Assembly: GCA_016875255.1 (NCBI GenBank)
Contig: VGRU01000065.1
Coordinates: 1 to 15,127 of the forward strand
Source of the DNA: Deltaproteobacteria bacterium
GTDB lineage: Bacteria; Desulfobacterota; BSN033; UBA1163
DNA length: 15,127 bases
Reading direction: 5' to 3'
Shown: positions 7,486 through 14,600 of the stretch, piece after piece
Numbering within the stretch: the stretch's first letter is position 1
Layout of the letters: the number at the start of each line of letters is the position of its first letter
Program-made: the position numbers and the translations under genes
The notes under the pieces: generated by a model
What the model was told of the DNA's origin: nothing
Databases searched by the model: none
What the model saw: only the letters and a program-made list of their open reading frames with translations

Positions 7486-7541
7486 GGTAACCCCCCTTCA
7501 TCCCCCCTTAATTTAAGGGGGGAATAGAAGGGGTTATAAGA
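7486..7541. repeat. CCCCCCTTAA-TTAAGGGGGG hairpin element
   Basis: CCCCCCTTAA at about 7503-7512 and TTAAGGGGGG at 7514-7523 form a near-perfect 10-bp stem, flanked by a second pair ACCCCCCTTC / GAAGGGGTT. This is a familiar dispersed intergenic element in environmental proteobacteria. It lies just upstream of the ribosome binding site AGGTGG (7541-7546) of the next gene. Between the transaldolase stop and this element is a short stretch resembling the words at 36-50. Confidence 0.75.
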
Positions 7542-7550
7542 GGTGGAGAG

Positions 7551-8198
7551 ATGAAAAGAATCCTTTCCGGCTATGGGTTGATCATTCTGTTATTGGGCTT
7601 AATGATTTCTTGGATACCCGGAGCGATGGCCGAGGAGAAACCCCGCCTGGCCATCCTTCCCTTCTTCGTTGAGCGGGAAGCCTTCTGCCCGGTTTGCAAG
7701 ACGGTCTTTCAGAGGGGAGAGGTCCTGCCAAGCGCCCAAAACACGATGACGAGGCTTCTCTATCAGAAGTTAGAGGCCAAAGGAATTTTTAAGGTCATCC
7801 CGTTGGAGAAGGTCGAAGAGGGTTTCTCTCGCAGGGAGAAGAGGATCTTCGAAGAAAGGCCCAAATCCTCCTCGATTGAATTGGGCAAGGAATTGGGCAG
7901 TGATTTCGTTGCCATCGGATTCGTTTTCCGTTTTGAGGAGAGGATGGGATCTTCCGTGGGTGTGGAGCGACCTGCCTCTGTGGGATTCGACCTCCATCTC
8001 ATTCGGTTAAAGGACAGTGCAGAGGTGTGGAGAGGGAGGATGGATGAAACCCAGAGGCCGCTGAGCGAGAATCTTCTCAAGATCGGCTCCTTCTTCAGAA
8101 GAAAGGCCCACTGGCTGACCGCAGAGGAGCTGGCGAGCGTAGGAATGGATGAGGCATTGAGAAGGCTTCCAGGAGCAACGGAACTGGAAGAAAAATAA
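7551..8198 (+). CDS. Exported protein of unknown function, possible CsgG/TolB-N-like fold
   Basis: I do not recognise a named family. The 215-residue product starts with a clear Sec signal peptide: MKR, a hydrophobic core at about 8-22, then PGAMA with predicted cleavage between 27 and 28 (AMA/EE). There is no lipobox cysteine, so it should be soluble in the periplasm. The mature protein opens with RLAILPFFV, followed by the pair Cys46-x-x-Cys49 (FCPVCKTVFQRGEV), which could bind metal or form a disulfide. Later segments (LLYQKLEAKGIFKVIP, ELGKELGSDFVAIGFV, VGFDLHLIRLKDSAEVWRG) resemble the pattern of CsgG/LpoB/TolB-N-like proteins: strand, amphipathic helix, 'A-IGFV' strand, 'L-D...VW' strand. 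That fold is an inference. AGGTGG at 7541-7546 supports the ATG. Confidence 0.8.
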   Translation: MKRILSGYGLIILLLGLMISWIPGAMAEEKPRLAILPFFVEREAFCPVCKTVFQRGEVLPSAQNTMTRLLYQKLEAKGIFKVIPLEKVEEGFSRREKRIFEERPKSSSIELGKELGSDFVAIGFVFRFEERMGSSVGVERPASVGFDLHLIRLKDSAEVWRGRMDETQRPLSENLLKIGSFFRRKAHWLTAEELASVGMDEALRRLPGATELEEK

Positions 8199-8416
8199 CA
8201 TTGCAAATTGAAAATTGTAAATTGCAGAATTCAAAATTTACTGTTGATGAACTCGTAGAAGGTTAAAAAATACGCCTTGCTGTCATTCCGGCGAAAGCCG
8301 GAACCCAGTCTTTTTAAGTAATTATAAGTTCTCTGGACTCCGGTTTCCACCGGAGTGACGACTTTTAACGAGTTCATCACAGTTAACAATTTGCATTTTT
8401 CATTTTGCAATTTTCA
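8199..8416. repeat. Nested palindromes between the exported-protein gene and hisA
   Basis: Three layers are visible. The outer arms are AT words: CATTGCAAATTGAAAATTG (8199-8217) faces the complement words ending CAATTTTCAATG (8408-8419). Next, TGATGAACTCGT at 8245-8256 pairs exactly with ACGAGTTCATCA at 8368-8379. The innermost layer is GTCATkCCGG element copy 2 (8282-8359). There is no gene in the 230-base gap. The outer right arm runs up to the hisA start. Confidence 0.85.
8282..8359. repeat. GTCATkCCGG element, copy 2
   Basis: The left arm at 8282-8308 (GTCATTCCGG...ACCCAG) and the right arm at 8333-8359 (CTGGACTCCGG...GAGTGAC) are imperfect reverse complements. Inner stems are TTCCGGC/GCCGGAA and ACTCCGG/CCGGAGT. 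The spacer is AT-rich. It sits inside the TGATGAACTCGT palindrome, as copy 1 sits inside another palindrome. Confidence 0.85.
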
Positions 8417-8428
8417 ATGAGTTTTTCT

Positions 8429-9220
8429 ATGATCATCATCCCGGCCATAGACCTTAAAGATGGGAAATGTGTGAGGCTCTCCCAGGGAAGAATGGATCAG
8501 GAGACCATCTATTCCGAGAATCCTATTGAGATGGCAAAGCATTGGGAGTCGAAGGGAGCGGAGAGGCTTCATGTGGTTGATCTCAACGGTGCGGTAACGG
8601 GAAAGCCTTTCCACAGGGCTCTGATCGAGGAGATGGTGCGTTCCCTCCATATTCCCGTTGAGATAGGCGGAGGGATCCGGGATCTAACTACGATTGAGGA
8701 TTACATCCATTCCGGCGCAGAATGGGTCATCCTGGGGACAGCGGCCCTCCGGAATCGCCACCTGCTCACAGAGGCCTGCCATCGATTTCCCGGAAAGGTG
8801 ATCCTCGGCATTGATGCCAAAGGAGGAAAGGTGGCTGTGGAGGGATGGAAAGAGGTCGCCTCCATGGAGGCCATTGACCTGGCAAGGCAGTTCGAAGGAA
8901 TCGGCCTTTCATCCATCATCTTTACGGATATTGAGAGAGATGGAATGTCCACAGGTTTAAACTTTGAATCCACCAGGAATTTATCCCGCTCCACTTCCAT
9001 CCCGGTGATTGCCTCAGGAGGAGTTTCTCGAATCGAAGACATCGAGCATCTTTTAGCGTTGGAACCGGACGGGGTTGTCGGAGTGGTTGTAGGCCGCGCC
9101 CTTTATACAGGAAGTCTCGATTTAGAAGAAGCGATACGAATAGCCAGAAGGAAATCCGAAATTCGAATATCGAAATCCGAAACAAATCTGAAGTCCAAAT
9201 TTTCAAACTTTAAAAAATAA
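8429..9220 (+). CDS. hisA: ProFAR isomerase HisA, with a repeat-derived C-terminal tail
   Basis: HisA isomerises ProFAR to PRFAR, the substrate of HisH/HisF, in the cytosol. From the ATG at 8429 the barrel reads MIIIPAIDLKDGKCVRLSQG. The catalytic aspartates are Asp8 (AIDLKDG) and Asp129 (LGIDAKGG), and phosphate-binding segments EIGGGIRD and IASGGVS are present. The conserved protein ends at about residue 241 (LEEAIRIARR), the usual family length. A further 22 residues rich in K, S, N and F (from 9152) are translated from an intergenic word repeat that supplies the stop codon at 9218-9220. In-frame ATGs at 8405 and 8417 also lie in repeat sequence. No strong ribosome binding site is visible. 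hisF follows after a 128-base gap. Confidence 0.95.
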   Translation: MIIIPAIDLKDGKCVRLSQGRMDQETIYSENPIEMAKHWESKGAERLHVVDLNGAVTGKPFHRALIEEMVRSLHIPVEIGGGIRDLTTIEDYIHSGAEWVILGTAALRNRHLLTEACHRFPGKVILGIDAKGGKVAVEGWKEVASMEAIDLARQFEGIGLSSIIFTDIERDGMSTGLNFESTRNLSRSTSIPVIASGGVSRIEDIEHLLALEPDGVVGVVVGRALYTGSLDLEEAIRIARRKSEIRISKSETNLKSKFSNFKK

Positions 9221-9285
9221 GTAATTTTGAATTTTGGTCATTTGAAATTGTTTCGAAATTCGGATTTCGTGCTTCGAAATTTTAT
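9150..9285. repeat. GAAATCCGAAATTCGAA word palindrome overlapping the hisA 3' end
   Basis: AAATCCGAAATTCGAA at 9152-9167 matches the reverse complement of TTCGAAATTCGGATTT at 9252-9267 at 15 of 16 positions. A second partial register pairs CGAAATCCGAAACAAAT with the same right arm. It is related to the right half of the 1036-1235 element. The left arm lies inside the hisA reading frame and the right arm in the hisA-hisF gap. Confidence 0.85.
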
Positions 9286-9348
9286 ATTTCCAGAACAAAA
9301 GAAACACCCGCATATATTCTTGAAGACTTGTTGGAGGAATAGAATAAG

Positions 9349-10104
9349 GTGCTTGCCAAGAGAATTATCCCTTGTCTTGATGTGAAGGATGGGAGGGTGG
9401 TTAAAGGAACCCAATTCGTAAACCTGAAGGATGCAGGCGATCCGGTTGAGAACGCGAAGGCCTATGATGAGCAGGAGGCTGATGAGATCGCCTTTTTAGA
9501 CATCACCGCTTCCCACGAGAAGAGGGAGATTCTCATCGATATCGTTCGGAGGACAGCAGAGGAGATCTTCATCCCCCTTACCGTCGGAGGCGGCGTAAGA
9601 AATCTTAAAGATATCCGGAAGCTCCTGAAAGCGGGCGCGGATAAGGTTTCGATCAACACCGCCGCAGTCAAAGATCCCTCTTTTGTGAAGAGGGCGTCCA
9701 TGCGTTTCGGAAGCCAGTGCATTGTCATTGCCATCGATGCCAGAAGAAGAGGGCAGGGCTGGGAGGTTTACACGCATGGAGGAAGGATTCCGACAGGGAT
9801 CGATGCCCTCCTCTGGGCCAAGAAGATGGAGGAGTTGGGGGCAGGTGAGATTCTCCTCACCAGTATGGACCGGGATGGGACAAAGGATGGCTATGACATT
9901 GAATTGACCCGGACCATTTCGGAGAGCGTGGATATTCCTGTCATTGCATCCGGCGGTGTAGGGACACTGGAACATCTTTACGAGGGGCTTGCATTAGGGA
10001 AAGCGAGCGCTGTTCTTGCGGCCTCCATCTTTCACTACCGGGAATATACGATTGCTCAGGTTAAATCGTATCTTAAGGAGAAGGGAGTTGTTGTCCGGAT
10101 ATAA
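9349..10104 (+). CDS. hisF: Imidazole glycerol phosphate synthase, cyclase subunit HisF
   Basis: HisF uses ammonia from HisH to turn PRFAR into imidazole glycerol phosphate and AICAR. The 251-residue barrel is complete. Catalytic Asp11 ([10 protein letters not shown]) and Asp130 (VIAIDARR) stand at the standard positions. The phosphate-binding segments TVGGGVRN (78-85) and [12 protein letters not shown] are present, as is GRIPTG near 145-150. The start codon is GTG at 9349, which gives the usual N-terminus (f)[16 protein letters not shown] at 9333-9337 is its likely ribosome binding site, rather far upstream. hisI/hisE, which often follow hisF, are not found in the window. Confidence 0.97.
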   Translation: MLAKRIIPCLDVKDGRVVKGTQFVNLKDAGDPVENAKAYDEQEADEIAFLDITASHEKREILIDIVRRTAEEIFIPLTVGGGVRNLKDIRKLLKAGADKVSINTAAVKDPSFVKRASMRFGSQCIVIAIDARRRGQGWEVYTHGGRIPTGIDALLWAKKMEELGAGEILLTSMDRDGTKDGYDIELTRTISESVDIPVIASGGVGTLEHLYEGLALGKASAVLAASIFHYREYTIAQVKSYLKEKGVVVRI

Positions 10105-10109
10105 ACAAA

Positions 10110-10204
10110 GGGTTCCAGGGGCCTGGGGTTCGGGGGTTCAAGTGAGAACCGTTAAAAAATTTTTTCACTCGAACCCATGAACCCTCGAATCCTTGAACCC
10201 TCAA
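10110..10204. repeat. GGGTTC/GAACCC word palindrome
   Basis: GGGTTCAAGTGA (10134-10145) matches the reverse complement of TCACTCGAACCC (10165-10176) at 11 of 12 positions. Flanking words GGTTCC, GGGTTC on the left and GAACCCTC, TTGAACCC on the right continue the pattern. The right arm supplies a TTG codon (10193) that could be mistaken for the pgpA start. Confidence 0.8.
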
Positions 10205-10210
10205 TCAAAG

Positions 10211-10660
10211 ATGAGACATTTTATCCTCTTACTCGCTACTGGCTTCGGTGTGGGATACTCCCCCATAGCCCCTGGGACTTTGGGCACGCTCCTTGCCATT
10301 CCCATCTATTTCTTCCTTTCGGAAATCCCTTTCCCCCTCTATGAGATCACTCTCGCCGGTTTTTTCTTTCTTGCCGTTTGGGTTTCAGATAAGGCAGGGG
10401 CTGTTTTTGGGAAAAAAGATGATCAGAGGATCGCCATCGATGAGATGATGGGTTTCTTCATCACAATGCTCTGGGTGACGAAGACACCTTTCTTCATTTT
10501 GGTCGGTTTCATTCTCTTCCGGTTTTTCGATATTCTCAAACCCTTCCCCATCCGCCGTTTCGAAAAAGCAAAGGGAGGATTTGGAGTGGTATTGGATGAT
10601 GTTTTAGCGGGGATCTATGCCAATATTATGCTGCATATGATCTATTGGGTAGCCAGATAA
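10211..10660 (+). CDS. pgpA: Phosphatidylglycerophosphatase A
   Basis: PgpA dephosphorylates phosphatidylglycerol phosphate to phosphatidylglycerol at the inner membrane. The 149-residue protein (from ATG 10211) has the family signature GFGVGYSPIAPGTLGT at 11-26, the acidic IAIDEMMG at 75-81, FFDILKPFP at 105-113 and GGFGVVLDDVLAG at 122-134. Several hydrophobic stretches (about 27-38, 46-58, 81-90, 94-106 and 134-147) fit a polytopic membrane protein. A TTG at 10193 would add six residues encoded by the upstream palindrome; I prefer the ATG. Linkage of pgpA to a cinA-type gene, as here, is common. Confidence 0.94.
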   Translation: MRHFILLLATGFGVGYSPIAPGTLGTLLAIPIYFFLSEIPFPLYEITLAGFFFLAVWVSDKAGAVFGKKDDQRIAIDEMMGFFITMLWVTKTPFFILVGFILFRFFDILKPFPIRRFEKAKGGFGVVLDDVLAGIYANIMLHMIYWVAR

Positions 10661-10680
10661 ATCAAAAGGTGGCTGTAGAT

Positions 10681-10815
10681 AATGCTAAATGCCAAAGTTC
10701 AAAGTTCAAATGAAATCCAAAGCTCAAATGGCAATTTACAGAAAGAATAATTTTTGCCATTAAGCCATTTGACATTCCTTTGACATTTGGATTTAGACAT
10801 TTGAAATTTCGTTGG
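10681..10815. repeat. AAAGTTCAAATG/CATTTGACATT word palindrome
   Basis: AATGGCAA (10727-10734) pairs exactly with TTGCCATT (10754-10761). Outside this, words GCCAAAGTTCAAAGTTCAAATG on the left face CATTTGACATTCCTTTGACATTTGG on the right. It is the same word family as 6620-6710. It fills the pgpA-cinA gap up to the cinA ribosome binding site. Confidence 0.75.
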
Positions 10816-10834
10816 ACATCGTGAGGATTTACCC

Positions 10835-11326
10835 ATGAAATTAGAAAAACTCATTGGAGATCAATTGCGAGCAAAAGGCTGGACGCTCTCCATTGCAGAG
10901 TCCTGCACAGGCGGGCTGATCTGCGATCGCATCACCGATGTCCCGGGAAGCTCAGACTATTTTATGGGAGGAATGGTCAACTACAGTAATGAATCGAAAG
11001 AAAAACATTTAGGGGTCCCAATGGATGAAATAAAGAAATATGGAGCAGTGAGTCCCCAGGTCGCAAAAAAGATGGCTCAAGGAGTTCGAAAAGCCTTCGG
11101 GACAACCTTCGGATTATCCACCACGGGCATCGCCGGGCCCACCGGGGGTAGCAAGGAAAAACCGGTCGGCCTCGTTTTCATTGGATTGACCCACGGAAGA
11201 AGAGCTCGAGTGATAAAATTAGACTTAAAGGGTAGCCGAAGAGAGATCAAAAAAAAAGCAGCCAAACACGCCCTTAAGTTTTTTTATGAAATACTCATTC
11301 AAAACCAAAAGAAAGCAAAAAAATAG
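10835..11326 (+). CDS. pncC: Stand-alone CinA C-terminal domain, nicotinamide-nucleotide amidohydrolase (PncC-like)
   Basis: PncC removes the amide of nicotinamide mononucleotide, giving nicotinate mononucleotide for NAD recycling. The 163-residue product consists only of this domain; the N-terminal molybdopterin-binding-like (COG1058) half of full CinA is absent. Conserved segments are SIAESCTGGLICDRIT (19-34), SSDYFMGGMVNYSNESK (39-55), GAVSPQVA (70-77) and TTGIAGPTGG (96-105), followed by KPVGLVFIGL. The C-terminus is lysine-rich. The ATG at 10835 follows GTGAGGA at 10821-10827. It is the last gene of the housekeeping block. A historical link of CinA to competence exists, but nothing here supports that role. 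Confidence 0.93.
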   Translation: MKLEKLIGDQLRAKGWTLSIAESCTGGLICDRITDVPGSSDYFMGGMVNYSNESKEKHLGVPMDEIKKYGAVSPQVAKKMAQGVRKAFGTTFGLSTTGIAGPTGGSKEKPVGLVFIGLTHGRRARVIKLDLKGSRREIKKKAAKHALKFFYEILIQNQKKAKK

Positions 11327-11439
11327 AACTTATCATTTCAAAATCAATCAGTTAGCAACTATTTAAATTCCCTTCTCAAGAAAAATATCCTTTATTTTAT
11401 TCCCTCTCCTTTAAATCCAGATAAGCATCGAGTGTTTGC

Positions 11440-11468
11440 TTGACAAGCAATATAACATTTGATATATT
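11440..11468 (+). promoter_or_regulatory. Sigma-70-type promoter for the helicase gene
   Basis: A perfect -35 box TTGACA (11440-11445) and a near-consensus -10 box TATATT (11463-11468) are separated by exactly 17 bases, in AT-rich sequence. Transcription would begin near 11475 and give a leader of about 150 bases before the ATG at 11625. The leader contains the palindrome at 11507-11599. The helicase gene is therefore likely its own transcription unit. Confidence 0.7.
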
Positions 11469-11506
11469 GACCGTTAACTTGAGAATGAATATATACTACT
11501 TTCGCC

Positions 11507-11599
11507 GTCATGCCGGACCTGATCCGGCATCCAGACGTCGTCCCGACGAAAGTCGGGAACTATCTCAAACACTGGATTCCGGCTTTCGCCTGGAATGAC
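11507..11599. repeat. GTCATkCCGG element, copy 3, with an extra central hairpin
   Basis: The left arm at 11507-11534 (GTCATGCCGG...CATCCAG) is the imperfect reverse complement of 11572-11599 (CTGGATTCCGG...GAATGAC). Between them TCCCGAC (11541-11547) and GTCGGGA (11552-11558) make a third hairpin not present in copies 1 and 2. It lies between the promoter and the start codon of the helicase gene. The rest of the 11327-11624 gap is AT-rich with no visible gene. Confidence 0.85.
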
Positions 11600-11624
11600 A
11601 AAACGGTAGGATGAAGGTTGCGAA

Positions 11625-14600
11625 ATGATAAGGAGATTCCCTATCGACCATACCACTATCGAAGACTACGCTGATCGGATTAAGAGCCTCCGCGTCAGGC
11701 TTGGTCTTACCCAACAAGCCCTTGCAGAAAAGCTGGGTGTTTCCTTTGCGACAGTGAACCGATGGGAGAACGGTCAGACAAGACCCTCAAAGCTTTCATG
11801 GGGTCAGCTTCGCCAGCTTGAAGTGACAATGGCGGAAGAGTTCTCGCCTGAAAGCAAAAACAACGAGGAATCACCCTCAGCAATACTCGACTTCACCGCT
11901 CCCCCGGAAATTGTCAAAGTCTTAGCCGAAGGGGAACGACTTTCTTTTGGCCACTTAGCCAATCCAACCTTTGCCACTGAAATCTCCAGGATCGATCCTC
12001 TGCCCCATCAACGTATCGCTGTCTATGAGCGCATGCTCACGCAGCCCCGCCTCCGCTTTCTTTTGGCCGATGACGCAGGCAGCGGGAAGACGATCATGAC
12101 GGGGCTCTATATCCGAGAAATGGTCTCAAGAAGACTTCTCCGGCGAATCCTGATTGTCTCCCCTGCTGGTCTTGTCGGGAACTGGCGCAGGGAATTAGCT
12201 ACATTATTTAATTTGCATTTCAGGTATATCAGTGGCTCTGATGCGCGAGCAGAGAATCCTTTTGTTGGCGACGATAGCAACTGGATCATCGTTAGCATTG
12301 ATACACTGGCAAGCCCGAGACTTTTAGCCCGGCTCAAGGACCCCTCGGTCGAACCCTATGATCTTGTCGTATTTGATGAGGCGCACAAACTATCGGCAGA
12401 CCGTGGTTCGGACCTTCGCGTTCGCAAGACCGATCGTTACCGCCTTGCAGAAGCGCTTGCAGGGATTCGGGGCCTCAATGAACACTGGACCCTTGGATGG
12501 AGCGCTCACCACTTGCTTCTTCTTACAGCAACCCCTCACATGGGGAAAGATTATCCCTATTATGCCCTTTGGCGGCTCCTCGAGTCAGAAACGCTCTCTA
12601 CTCCCGAAGCCTTTAACGAATATTCACTTGAGCAGCGTCAAGCCCATTTCATCCGTCGAACCAAAGAAGAAATGGTCCATCTTGACGGAACCCCTCTTTA
12701 CCCCAAGCGTATTTCGGATACCCTTGGATACGATCTGAGTCAAGGAGTAATCAGTGAGCAGACACTTTATGATGAAACAACCGATTATCTCCGGTTCGTC
12801 TATAACAAAGCAAAACTTCTTAATCGAGAAGCAGCTCGTCTCGCCATGACCGTTTTCCAGCGGCGGCTCGCAAGCTCAACTTATGCGCTGTTTCGTTCCT
12901 TTGAACGCCGGATTGAAAAACTGGACAGGCTCATCGAAGAGGTTCAGGATGGTAAAATAACCACAGAGCAGCTCGTCCTTCTCCAGCAGCGCATTCACGA
13001 GGAAGATGATATTTTGGAGACCAAAACAGCCGATGAAGAAGCTGCAGAAGAAGGCCGGGAAGAGAACGAGCAGGCTGAAGATAATCTCCTGCAGGGCGTT
13101 GTCGCCGCTTCGCTCATTGATCTGATGGCTGAAAAAGAACAGGTCAGGGAGCTCCGCGACCTTGCTAAAAAAGTCTGCGATGCGGGAGTTGAATCCAAGT
13201 TTGAGAAGCTCTCCGAAATTCTAACCGATTCAAAGTACAGGGGAGAAAAACTGATCATCTTCACCGAACACCGGGACACTCTGGGATTTCTGGTGAGGCG
13301 GCTGGAGGGCATGGGCTACACCGGGCAAGTCGCACAGATTCATGGGGGGATGCATTATACTCAACGTGAAGATGAGGTGGAACGCTTCCGCAAATCGTCC
13401 GAGGAAGGCGGAGCCCGATTTCTTGTCTGCACAGATGCAGCAGGCGAAGGAATCAATCTTCAGTTTTGTTGGATCATGATCAATTACGATGTTCCCTGGA
13501 ATCCGGCCCGTCTTGAACAGCGTATGGGCCGCATACATCGCTACCTTCAAAAACACGATCCTGTTATCATCCTTAACCTTGTCGCACCCTCGACGAAGGA
13601 GGGCAAGGTACTGAAAATCCTCCTCGAAAAACTGGAGAAGATTCGTAAAGAGCTTCAGTCCGACAAGGTGTACGACTGCATCGGCCGGATTTTTCAGGAT
13701 GTTTCCATTAAGGAATACATGGAACTGGCGATTACAGAGGACCCGGACCGTGTGGCCCAGGAGCTCGATGGACGCCTGACAAAAGAACAGGTGCTGGCTC
13801 TTGCTGCCCGTGAGCAATCCCTTTTTGGAACAGGCGGTGACGTGGGGAAAGAATTGCCCCGCATTCGCGAGCATGTAGAACGGGAGATCCATTTCCGCCT
13901 ATTGCCGGGGTATGTCCGGCACTATCTTGAGCAAGCTGTTCCTCTTGTTGATATCGAAATCGAGGGAGATATTGAGAAGGTTTTTTCCTTTCGACCGAAA
14001 CGCCCGGGTGCATTGGACCCGATCCTGCCCGCCCTGGAACTCTACCCCGGGAAAATGCGTGACCGCTTATCTGTGTCCCGGCCTCTGGACTCAAAAGACG
14101 CCATCTGGGTTCGGCCGGGAGAGCCGGTCTTTGAGAAGTTCCGTGCGCTTGTCTCCGAGCGCCTTGCAGGTATGGGCCGCCGTGGAGCAGTCTTTGTGGA
14201 TCCAACAACAGAAAAACCCTACCTGTTCCATATGGCTCTTATCTCAATCATACGAAAGCCCGATGCCGAAATACCCGAGCTTTCAAAAGAAGAGACTCTC
14301 GAATGCAGACTGGTAGGCATAAAGCAGTACGAAGGGGCAGATGTCATGGTTTGTCCCATCGAGCATCTTCTCTTTCTTAAAGGGGGCTATGGGCTGCCGC
14401 CCTCCGGGCAGCGACTGGCTGTCATTGCTGAAGAGATGAAAGGACAAACCCTTGCTTTCCTCATCGAACGCATTGCCCGGAAAAAAGCATTGGAGCGGAA
14501 AAGGCATCTTCTTGAAAGTATGCCTGAACGGGAAGGTTTACTACAGCGTGCGTTCGATTTTCAGGAGGCGGAACTCGCAATTGCACGGGCGAAACATGGC

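Noticed and set aside
7503..7523. CCCCCCTTAA/TTAAGGGGGG stem as an intrinsic terminator of tal
   Set aside because: No run of T follows the stem, and the stem is part of a known kind of dispersed repeat just upstream of a ribosome binding site.
1036..10815. Intergenic repeats as a CRISPR array
   Set aside because: The repeats are palindromes of different kinds in different gaps, with no regular direct repeats or equal-length spacers.
11474..11656. Minus-strand open frame of 60 codons containing strings like GESRNPVFE and MPDQVRHD
   Set aside because: It is the translation of the palindromic GTCATkCCGG repeat; such strings recur wherever this repeat is translated and do not mark a gene.
12358..12738. 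Plus-strand 126-codon and 14452-14703 83-codon open frames
   Set aside because: They overlap the helicase in another frame; the helicase frame contains DEAH and TATPH and the coiled coil at these positions.
13230..14208. Long minus-strand open frames (220 and 158 codons) opposite the helicase gene
   Set aside because: They lie antisense to a continuous helicase frame with conserved motifs, and their translations show no recognisable domain or family pattern.
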